Below, piece after piece: positions 7,035-12,378 of a DNA stretch of 12,378 nucleotides (within the stretch, counting starts at the first letter, position 1; every line of letters starts with the position of its first letter). Source of the stretch: CAUZFZ01 sp963579025 (GTDB lineage: Bacteria > Planctomycetota > Planctomycetia > Planctomycetales > Planctomycetaceae); NCBI GenBank assembly GCA_963579025.1, contig CAUZFZ010000231.1:1-12378 (forward strand), read 5' to 3'. The translations under genes were made by a program, and so were the position numbers. The notes under the pieces were generated by a model. That model did not search any database. It worked only from the letters and a program-made list of their open reading frames with translations, and had not been told where the DNA came from.

Positions 7035-7358
7035 TCAGATTTGCGGCTGCAGAGAGACTTCCAGCGCTGCAGCCAGTTTTGCGGCTGTTTCGAGCCGAAT
7101 ATCGCGTTCGAAGCCCATGAATCGGCTGAGCACGGCGCTGTCGATTCCGGTTGCCGCTGACAGCCTGTACTGGGTCATCTCAGACATGGCGATGGCGAAC
7201 CGGAGCTGATCGTCGAGCGGATGCTTCCGGCTGACGACCGACCGTATCGCTGCAAGTTGATCGTCGTCCGCCTTCTTTGCTCGATTTACGAATCTGCGGA
7301 ATGCCTCACGGCGACTCACGACGTCCCGTTCAGGTTTCTTGCGGCTGCTGTCACCCAT
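7035..7358 (-). CDS. Xre/Cro-C1-type helix-turn-helix regulator
   Basis: A 107-residue protein. The N-terminal half is charged. The C-terminal 55 residues carry a lambda-repressor-like HTH (LRFAIAMSEMTQYRLSAATG, then SAVLSRFMGFERDIRLETAAKLAAAL). It starts at ATG 7358, with GGAA about 7 nt upstream. It is the first gene after the promoter at 7390-7417 and is followed 31 nt later by the integrase, so the two should be co-transcribed. Palindromic operators flank that promoter, pointing to autorepression and control of integrase. It could instead be an antitoxin-like regulator, but no toxin partner is seen. Confidence 0.75.
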   Translation of the reverse strand: MGDSSRKKPERDVVSRREAFRRFVNRAKKADDDQLAAIRSVVSRKHPLDDQLRFAIAMSEMTQYRLSAATGIDSAVLSRFMGFERDIRLETAAKLAAALEVSLQPQI

Positions 7359-7372
7359 AGTGTTTCCATATT

Positions 7373-7423
7373 TGCCAATTGACAGTCACAGAGTATCCGT
7401 TCCTCACTCGCTGTCAATTGACA
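7373..7423 (-). promoter_or_regulatory. Promoter of the repressor/integrase unit with paired operators
   Basis: On the minus strand TTGACA (7417-7412) and TACTCT (7395-7390) are 16 nt apart. The 12-bp palindrome TGTCAATTGACA (7412-7423) covers the -35 box. A copy with one change, TGTCAATTGGCA read on minus (7384-7373), lies downstream of the expected start point and 15 bp before the Xre ATG. The two centres are 39 bp apart. This suits a dimeric Xre repressor binding both sites and closing its own promoter. Motif presence is seen; binding is inferred. Confidence 0.6.
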
Positions 7424-7434
7424 CCTGCGTGAGT

Positions 7435-7704
7435 TCACGACGCGTCAGTGATTGCCGCCAGTACGTCAGACGGCCGATACAGCACACGACGCCCCAATCG
7501 AACGTGCGGTATCTCACCGGAGACTCGCATCCGCTGCAATGTTTGCTGCGAAACCTGAAGTTGCCCGGCCATCGTTGGCTCGTCGATCAGCGCCGTCGCA
7601 GAGACGGACTCCGCTTCTCGTTCCGCCAGCCGCTTCATGACCACGTCGGCGACCTGTTCTGCCAGACTGTCGATCAACGGTCGGAAATCCATGTGGGCAC
7701 TCAT
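7435..7704 (-). CDS. MerR/excisionase-like helix-turn-helix protein
   Basis: An 89-residue protein from ATG 7704, with AAAGGA about 8 nt upstream; the frame is open further to 7794 but without support. Residues 12-36 look like a helix. Residues 42-82 form the HTH_17-type winged helix typical of AlpA/Xis factors: EPTMAGQLQVSQQTLQRMRV, then GEIPHVRLGRRVLYRPSDVL. Such proteins bend att DNA for excision or switch on element genes. The place near the integrase and repressor supports that role. Its stop lies 12 bp from the operator of the next promoter. Confidence 0.75.
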   Translation of the reverse strand: MSAHMDFRPLIDSLAEQVADVVMKRLAEREAESVSATALIDEPTMAGQLQVSQQTLQRMRVSGEIPHVRLGRRVLYRPSDVLAAITDAS

Positions 7705-7794
7705 GGGTGCGTCCTTTGCACGTGACGTGACGGGCATTCGCTGGCGCAGGACCAATGGCCCCACGGGATGCTGAGCTATGAAGCGTGCGACCAC

Positions 7795-8049
7795 CTACTG
7801 GCCGCGACGGAGACACTCCTGAACCATTGCCTGAGCGATATCGAAGTCTTCCCTGGCAGATTGCGGCTGCCCGCGATCGTCTCCCCCGACCAGCCGCGCG
7901 GCCATTGCTAAACCTGCGTAAAAGTCGAGCTTGGTCAGCCCGACGTACCGCACCTCGTCGTCGGACATGGGCACGGGAAAGACTGGCCCCCCGTCGTATG
8001 CGTCGCAATTGTTGACGGACCTGCTGAACGAATCATTTCGATCAACCAT
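7795..8049 (-). CDS. Small element protein, function unknown
   Basis: 84 residues from ATG 8049, with GGAG about 8 nt before it. The segment EVRYVGLTKLDFYAGLAMAARL followed by AREDFDIAQAMVQECL is like small phage proteins with a GLTKREYFA--AM pattern and a later acidic helix, which are of unknown function. The N-terminal 30 residues look disordered. It sits between the excisionase-like gene and another small gene, all in the same direction. Confidence 0.6.
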   Translation of the reverse strand: MVDRNDSFSRSVNNCDAYDGGPVFPVPMSDDEVRYVGLTKLDFYAGLAMAARLVGGDDRGQPQSAREDFDIAQAMVQECLRRGQ

Positions 8050-8129
8050 CTGAAAGACTCCATTCCGAAAGGAAATTGGAAGGCCGGCACGGGACGGTAC
8101 ATGGCGACGGCGGAAACTGGCCCCTTGAA

Positions 8130-8372
8130 TCACCCACCAGCCGCAACGAGCCGCTGCAGTTCCTCCGCATCCAGCACGTGACCAGCCGCAACGTCATCGG
8201 CCAGGTCCGCTGCCAGATGAAAACGGCGGTGCAGCGTGGCCGCGACGCTGTCAGGGTCATCGATTCGGATGCCGCCGCATTCGATCCAGACATGACCGCT
8301 GACGGGACGAACACATCGAAGGCTGCCAGCCTGTCGCAGGATTACTGGCCCGATCGGTTGTGGCTGGTTCAT
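8130..8372 (-). CDS. Small element protein, function unknown
   Basis: 80 residues from ATG 8372, chosen because AAGGGGGAG lies 3-4 nt upstream; the frame is open to 8429 without a comparable site. The sequence reads MNQPQPIGPVILRQAGSLRC and ends with a helical DAEELQRLVAAGG. The middle, VWIECGGIRIDD followed by VAATLHRRFHLAADLADDV, looks like a small alpha/beta fold. No family recognised. It is the first gene after the palindromic spacer that follows the primase gene. Confidence 0.55.
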   Translation of the reverse strand: MNQPQPIGPVILRQAGSLRCVRPVSGHVWIECGGIRIDDPDSVAATLHRRFHLAADLADDVAAGHVLDAEELQRLVAAGG

Positions 8373-8392
8373 CAACTCCCCCTTCTGCGTTC

Positions 8393-8565
8393 CGACGGTC
8401 GGTCGGCTGGCGTCATTCAATTGTTCCATGCTCGGCCGGCGGCATGCCGGTCGGTCGGTCAGCCTAGGGGGGTATTACATACCCCCCCTAGCCGACCGAC
8501 CGTCTGACCAACCGGCAACGGTCGGCTGGATGGTCAGCTAGCTGACCGTAGCTGACCGTCCGACC
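8393..8565. repeat. Palindrome-rich region beside the primase gene; candidate replication origin
   Basis: This stretch repeats GGTCGG and GCTGACC on both strands. CGGTCGGCTGG occurs at 8400-8410 and 8519-8529. A long hairpin lies at 8448-8502, a 10-nt GC hairpin (CCGGC/GCCGG) at 8436-8450, and the palindrome GGTCAGCTAGCTGACC at 8532-8547, followed by another GCTGACC at 8551-8557. It spans the primase stop codon (8536-8534) and the otherwise gene-free 8373-8533. In replicating satellites the origin often lies next to the primase gene, so an origin with iterons is a fair reading. A transcription terminator is possible, but no T-run follows on either strand. Confidence 0.5.
8448..8502. repeat. 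Long two-part hairpin with G6/C7 core
   Basis: CGGTCGGTCGG (8448-8458) pairs with CCGACCGACCG (8492-8502). After a left-side bulge TCAGC, CTAGGGGGGTAT (8464-8475) pairs with ATACCCCCCCTAG (8479-8491) with a single extra C. The tip is only three to four bases. A stem of more than 20 bp is far beyond chance and would extrude as a cruciform or form a very stable RNA. It lies 32 bp from the primase stop codon. Confidence 0.8.
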
Positions 8566-11056
8566 CGACATCTTTGTTCACTGTCTTTCGTCGTCGAAAT
8601 CCTTTCTCCGGACGTCCATTCTTGACGAGGTCGCACCGCTCGACTGCATCTCTCGAAATCAGATCGTCGATGAGATCATCGAACTCGGAGGCGGATGGCT
8701 TGGGTTTCATCTGGTCGCGCAAACGACTCTTGGTTTCGCCATCCTCGGCCTGGCCGATCAACTCATTGAGCTGCTCCAGCATTCCGAGACGGCGCGTTTC
8801 TGACTCTTCCACCTTCCGTGTCTCCGCTGCGGCCTTTGCCCGGTCGATCGCTTCGGATGCCTTGCTAACGTTGACTGACCAAACACGTCCGTTGCCCTCG
8901 TCGTCGACATCTCCTTCATTGACGGATAGTGCGTAGCAACCGGAGTGCCCCGCAGACCCGCCGACGTTTAGCCAGAGGTCATGCCGACCATCTCCGTCGT
9001 ATTCCGTACGACGCGCGAGGAGGAGCCACTGCCGAGCCCATTCCGCGAACCCGGACATCGCCAGGTCCTCAAGGTCCGTTGGTTTATGACGGTCCTTTCG
9101 GTCGGTCTTCCGAGTGTGGTGGGCGATCACGATCGTGCAGCCAGTCTGTGCCCCGAGGTCACCAACCTCTTTCAGTAGCGAACCCATTTCGAACACGTTG
9201 CCAGGATTGACTCCTGATGTGCCGGAGAGAAGGCACAGGTACGCCGGATCGATCATGAGCACTCGAATTCCCTCGTCTCGAATGGCACTCTCCACGACCT
9301 CAAGGTGTCCAGGGTTGCCGAGTTGGGGCAAATCCAACCCCCAAAGCACATCGGCGGTACTCAGCAGCCGGTTCCTGTCGCTGAGGATTCGGCGGGCAGT
9401 TTCCCGGAGGACGTACCCGCCGGACTCGCCACTGAGGACGGCAGTGTTGACCCGCTTCGGGACGAGGAAGGCAGGATGCGACAGGAACGGTGTGCCAGTC
9501 CCGAGGGATGCGGCAAGGTCCAGCATGATGCCAGTTTTCAGGCACTTTTTCGGTCCGCCGACAACGCCTGGTTGGCCTTCGACCAGAACACCCTTCACGA
9601 GATAGTTCTGCCTGAAGTCGGCCCGATCAAACTCGTCGGACCGGAGAAGCTTCAGCTTGAAATCGCTGGGGACAAGCGGCCGACCATTCGCATCGCTCAG
9701 CTGAGATTTCGGCAAGTCGACTGTCGCCGGAGTCCCATCCGGCGAGACGAAATAAACGAGACACGATTCGCCATTGTCCTCAAGAATCGTGCCAAAGTTG
9801 TTGCGATCGTGGGCCTTGACCTTCATCCCTGGCAGCAGTTCTGCCGTTGACCCGTGGACGGGACTGGCAGTTGTAATGGCCTTTGGAGGCGCGTGATCCT
9901 CAGTCAGGTCTGGCCGCATCGCCAGAAGGCCATCCAGCGTCATCACGGACGTCTCATTACCGCCAGCAATGACGTCGTCGATTCCTTTGCCGGCCTCGGC
10001 TGGCCACGTCTCAATTTCGACCTCGATGCCGAGGCTCGGTAGCTCGCGTGCGAATGCCACAGCGTGTTTCGCCGTTGGTTTGCTTCTATCGGTGTATTCA
10101 GGTGCGTCATAGGCAATGATCACATGCCGGACTCCGAGCTGCTCGATCACGGGCAACGCGGATCGCCATTGACCGATCCCTGGTACGCTGACTGTTGGTA
10201 CCGTGGTCAGCTCAAACGTGATGTCGGCTTTGATCTCCCCTTCGGTCACGCGGAGGACGACGCAAACAGAAAGCGTGCCGACTGGCACATGACAATGAGC
10301 CCCAGCATTCTGGCCGTGTTTGCGGCCACCGCTCAGTGACACGTATCGAGATTGTCCCGGCTCCGGATTCCGCCGACGGGTCTTCAGTGATTGGATCCGA
10401 CCGTCAGTTGCCCGCAAAGGAACGAGAGTCCCCGGTCCCAGCCACACAGTCAGGGTCAATGAGTTGCCCTGCCGAACAAAGCCGGGGACCGACGTAAGCT
10501 CGTCAACGGTGAGACTGAGACTTTGCAATAGAAGACGCGCCAGTTCTTCACCACGACCATTGAGCGTGCCGTACCCGAGTCGGCCAATAGCCTCGCCACT
10601 CAGACCACGCTGTTGCAGGTTTGCGTGGTCGACATCGCTCAGAGGACATAGCTCCAGCAGCGCACGATAGACGCGGTCCCGAAGTTCCTGGTCGGCAGTG
10701 ACGGCATCGGGCTTCGTGGCAGTGGCATCCCAAAGCGGTTTGCTACCAACGTCCAAGTTTAGATGGCTGGCGATGGCGCGCGCAGATTCGATCTGACTGA
10801 GTCCGCGCAGCCATGCGATCGTCGCGATGCCGTCCGCGAACGATCCACACTGATTGCAGATCGCACCGCCTGTTTCGGCGATGTCGTCAAACGCCCGGTA
10901 TCGATCTTTACCACCGCACTTTGGACATGGGTGGTGTTGGCCGGTTAGTGCCAACGGATCGATCTCAGTCAAAGCCAGAATGATCGATACCCAGAGTCCG
11001 CGTGCTGCGGATTTGACCACCGCAAAGATGTTGTGATCGGCCGGTCCGATGGCCAT
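8534..11056 (-). CDS. Primase/helicase: zinc ribbon, Toprim-like and RecA-like ATPase domains
   Basis: An 840-residue replication protein from ATG 11056, preceded by GGGAG. Residues 40-85 form a primase-type zinc ribbon (Cys44, Cys47, Cys67, Cys70, then DGIATIAWL). Residues 265-365 are Toprim-like, with TEGEIKAD (Glu273) and IIAYDAPE (Asp317). Residues 485-715 are a RecA-fold ATPase of the AAA_25/RepA kind: a P-loop variant GGPKKCLKTG with Lys507-Thr508, Walker B VLMIDP with Asp603, and IAHHTRK at 644-650. Residues 745-825 are charged and may form a winged helix. The Gly of the canonical GKT is Leu, a feature I associate with this family. It would prime and unwind the element's origin. The stop codon lies inside the palindromic region. 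Confidence 0.85.
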   Translation of the reverse strand: MAIGPADHNIFAVVKSAARGLWVSIILALTEIDPLALTGQHHPCPKCGGKDRYRAFDDIAETGGAICNQCGSFADGIATIAWLRGLSQIESARAIASHLNLDVGSKPLWDATATKPDAVTADQELRDRVYRALLELCPLSDVDHANLQQRGLSGEAIGRLGYGTLNGRGEELARLLLQSLSLTVDELTSVPGFVRQGNSLTLTVWLGPGTLVPLRATDGRIQSLKTRRRNPEPGQSRYVSLSGGRKHGQNAGAHCHVPVGTLSVCVVLRVTEGEIKADITFELTTVPTVSVPGIGQWRSALPVIEQLGVRHVIIAYDAPEYTDRSKPTAKHAVAFARELPSLGIEVEIETWPAEAGKGIDDVIAGGNETSVMTLDGLLAMRPDLTEDHAPPKAITTASPVHGSTAELLPGMKVKAHDRNNFGTILEDNGESCLVYFVSPDGTPATVDLPKSQLSDANGRPLVPSDFKLKLLRSDEFDRADFRQNYLVKGVLVEGQPGVVGGPKKCLKTGIMLDLAASLGTGTPFLSHPAFLVPKRVNTAVLSGESGGYVLRETARRILSDRNRLLSTADVLWGLDLPQLGNPGHLEVVESAIRDEGIRVLMIDPAYLCLLSGTSGVNPGNVFEMGSLLKEVGDLGAQTGCTIVIAHHTRKTDRKDRHKPTDLEDLAMSGFAEWARQWLLLARRTEYDGDGRHDLWLNVGGSAGHSGCYALSVNEGDVDDEGNGRVWSVNVSKASEAIDRAKAAAETRKVEESETRRLGMLEQLNELIGQAEDGETKSRLRDQMKPKPSASEFDDLIDDLISRDAVERCDLVKNGRPEKGFRRRKTVNKDVGSDGQLRSAS

Positions 11057-11141
11057 AATTAAGCTCCCGTTTGTCACTCGCCAGAGCCGACGAACTGAGC
11101 CCCGCGCTGATCCCACTCGGCCGGGGCTTGCCTACGCGTGG

Positions 11142-11447
11142 TTAGAGCAGGCCAGCGGCTCCGAGAGCCTGCGTGGTGCTGTCAGGTCGACCGGCGTCCT
11201 CGCACAAGTCCTCAAGCTCAGCTTCAGCTTGTGCCTGTTTGGCCTCGGTCACGGCCTCAAAGAATCGCTGGAGGGCTTCGGGGGACGTCATCGTCACGCC
11301 ACCGACATTCAGCGTTTCGAGCTTCACCCCAGCAATGCCACGGTTTACCCAGCGGTAGACCGTCGGAGGACTGACGGAGCGGCCCGGGCACGTCCGCCCG
11401 GCCTCTGACAGCTTCATTACATTTTCTGTGAACGCGTTGATCGTCAT
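11142..11447 (-). CDS. DUF1580-like small DNA-binding-type protein
   Basis: 101 residues from ATG 11447, with GAGGG upstream. The core SPPTVYRWVNRGIAGVKLET, then LNVGG-TMTSPEALQRFFEA (residues 26-65), matches the DUF1580 pattern known mainly from planctomycetes. Its start looks like an HTH motif (TVYRWVNRG). The C-terminal 35 residues are acidic and helical (AQAEAELEDLCEDAG). It lies 86 bp upstream of the primase/helicase, same strand, so it may regulate that gene or act as a directionality factor. Function is not established. Confidence 0.7.
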   Translation of the reverse strand: MTINAFTENVMKLSEAGRTCPGRSVSPPTVYRWVNRGIAGVKLETLNVGGVTMTSPEALQRFFEAVTEAKQAQAEAELEDLCEDAGRPDSTTQALGAAGLL

Positions 11448-11506
11448 CGCAAAACCCTCGAAGACATGTGGTTTCAACCCATGTCCCGAGAATAAGCGGC
11501 CACGCT

Positions 11507-12238
11507 TCACTGAAAAGATACGGCGTCTACTCGCTCCCGAACTTCCCCGATAACTCCCGATCCGCACCCGAAGACTGCAGGTTTAGTCCCCTCTTGGGGG
11601 GCAGACCACTTGGCTTTTCCATCAGAAGTCATCCACGTGGGATTCACGTGAAACTGGCCTCTGGCCTTCTTGACCAGCCGATCGGGGTGCTTATCTGCCC
11701 ACGTTCTGACAGTCGTCGGGTCCTTTTCAATCGCATGTGCCGCATCTGAAGTTCCCATCAACGGCCACGATTCCCCGTGTTCTTCGGATTCACGTGGGTG
11801 CAATCTCGTGCGCGGAACTTCGAGCTGTTCGCAGGCGGTAGACTGTTGCTCGATTCTCTGATTGAGGATCATCTCTGAGAGTCCGCGAAACGAAAGAAGC
11901 CCGTCCCAAAATTCCACCCATGCGGCTTTTGCTGTAGACAGTTGCGACTTGTACTTCTTGGTTAGGACTTCTCCTGCCTGACGAAATTCACGGTCGGCAT
12001 AGACTCTGACCGTCCGAAATGAAGAGGTTGGAATCGCTGTCAACCACGTGGCAATAGGCAGTAACCGATCCTGCTGGTCGAGCAATGGCGACGCCATTCC
12101 CCCTGCGAACTCGATCACTTCGCCCATCGCCAGAAGCGTCTCGACAGCAGAATTCTGAAAGCAGTCAATCTCATGCACGGGCGGTGAATTCAATGCGTGC
12201 GCAGCCGTCTCAATTGCATGGCGAATCGGCTCAGACAT
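11507..12238 (-). CDS. Unknown protein with C-terminal HTH-like segment, possibly 5'-truncated
   Basis: 243 residues if it starts at ATG 12238. No good ribosome binding site precedes that ATG, and the frame continues through the IS-like repeat to 12361, which is not native coding sequence. The IS boundary is only 13 bp upstream, so the gene may have lost its start or promoter. Residues 1-145 are mainly helical with no recognised family. Residues 160-205 (MGTSDAAHAIEKDPTTVRTW, then HPDRLVKKARGQFHVNP) look like an excisionase- or MerR-like winged helix. It lies 60 bp upstream of the DUF1580-like gene. Confidence 0.55.
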   Translation of the reverse strand: MSEPIRHAIETAAHALNSPPVHEIDCFQNSAVETLLAMGEVIEFAGGMASPLLDQQDRLLPIATWLTAIPTSSFRTVRVYADREFRQAGEVLTKKYKSQLSTAKAAWVEFWDGLLSFRGLSEMILNQRIEQQSTACEQLEVPRTRLHPRESEEHGESWPLMGTSDAAHAIEKDPTTVRTWADKHPDRLVKKARGQFHVNPTWMTSDGKAKWSAPQEGTKPAVFGCGSGVIGEVRERVDAVSFQ

Positions 12239-12251
12239 TTCGGACTGCAGT

Positions 12252-12377
12252 GGGGCGTGATCCCAAAACGTGGGTGTTGGGGAATCGGGAAAATATCGAG
12301 ACTCCCTTCCGGTTGATGGTTGAAGTCGGACCGGGAAAGGAGTCTCGATGGAAATTCGCATGGAAGCGGATGGACCG
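12252..12377. repeat. Right copy of 126-bp terminal inverted repeat, probable IS end
   Basis: This is the exact reverse complement of 1-126, with a sharp inner boundary at 12251/12252. Read outward (plus strand) it begins GGGGCGTGATCCC and leads to an ATG at 12348. One more base (G, 12378) follows. The two boundaries abut unrelated sequence, as expected for two separate copies of one IS. Confidence 0.75.
12295..12349 (+). promoter_or_regulatory. Hairpin covering the ribosome binding site of the outward IS gene (right copy)
   Basis: Inverted arms at 12295-12313 and 12330-12349 match those at the left end. The 3' arm includes GGAG (12339-12342) and the AT of the ATG at 12348. A transcript entering from the window would fold and mask the start. 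Confidence 0.5.
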
Positions 12378-12378
12378 G
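12348..12378 (+). CDS. 5' fragment of putative transposase, running off the right edge
   Basis: ATG 12348 follows AAAGGAG with 5 nt spacing and opens MEIRMEADGP before the window ends. It is identical to the left-edge fragment and points the opposite way. Role inferred from its place in a repeated IS-like end. Confidence 0.4.
   Translation, partial: MEIRMEADGP

Larger units (their letters stand above)
5522..12251. mobile_element. tRNA-Leu-integrated element, satellite/island-like, incomplete at the right
   Basis: From the tRNA to the right-hand IS end all genes lie on the minus strand: integrase, Xre repressor, excisionase-like HTH, two small unknowns, primase/helicase, DUF1580-like protein and an HTH-containing unknown. 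The set contains functions for integration, control and replication, but no capsid, terminase, tail or conjugation gene. That matches phage satellites or replicating integrative islands more than a complete prophage. The right limit given is only where the IS-like repeat starts; the true end may lie beyond or may have been deleted. The integrase is disrupted, so self-mobilisation is doubtful. Confidence 0.6.

Noticed and set aside
8473..8480. TATTAC in the hairpin tip as a rolling-circle nick site
   Set aside because: Only part of the known nonanucleotide is present, and no HUH-type Rep gene is visible; the match is short enough for chance.
8448..8502. Intrinsic transcription terminator of the primase gene
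   Set aside because: The stem is much longer than a typical terminator, has a GC core in the middle, and is not followed by a T-run on either strand; termination was kept only as an alternative.
1..12378. Terminal inverted repeats as telomeres of a linear replicon or virus
   Set aside because: The window carries a chromosomal tRNA gene and ordinary host genes, the repeat length fits a k-mer junction, and an outward gene start lies in the repeat; an IS end explains it better.

Overview
The window looks like a contig from a planctomycete (Planctomycetota). The grounds are a DUF1580-type protein, a tyrosine integrase of the planctomycete tRNA-overlapping kind, a primase/helicase with an unusual P-loop, secreted SGNH-hydrolase and polysaccharide-active proteins, and a relic of a planctomycete-style Ser/Thr kinase. 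Assignment below phylum is not supported by the sequence alone.

Layout, left to right. 1-126 is the outer part of a repeat that recurs, perfectly inverted, at 12252-12377. It reads as the end of an insertion sequence whose transposase starts near the repeat tip and runs out of the window on both sides. 179-1230 (+) holds a conserved hypothetical gene broken by one extra base, followed by a MOSC-domain gene. 1279-5002 (-) is a two-gene unit: an 813-residue secreted protein resembling a polysaccharide lyase, then a secreted SGNH hydrolase. 5003-5488 is gene-free except for a Ser/Thr kinase relic and the promoter of a tRNA-Leu(UAA) gene at 5489-5574.

From the tRNA rightwards lies an integrated genetic element with every gene on the minus strand. 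Its tyrosine integrase ends inside the tRNA anticodon loop. Going right there are an Xre-type repressor, a MerR/excisionase-like HTH protein, two small unknown proteins, a highly palindromic 8393-8565 region, a primase/helicase of 840 residues, a DUF1580-like protein and an unknown protein with a C-terminal HTH-like segment. This gene set (integrase, repressor, excisionase, replication protein, no visible structural or conjugation genes) resembles phage satellites or small integrative islands. The distal attachment site is not in the window, so the element is incomplete here.

The integrase is interrupted by a 149-bp foldback MITE-like insertion with perfect terminal inverted repeats and a 4-bp target duplication. 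Removing the insert and one duplication copy restores an uninterrupted 442-residue integrase, so the element has probably been immobilised recently. The inverted operator pair around the repressor/integrase promoter, the palindromic candidate origin beside the primase gene, and the hairpin covering the ribosome binding site of the flanking IS are the main unexplained structures. I found no CRISPR array, rRNA or obvious defence system.
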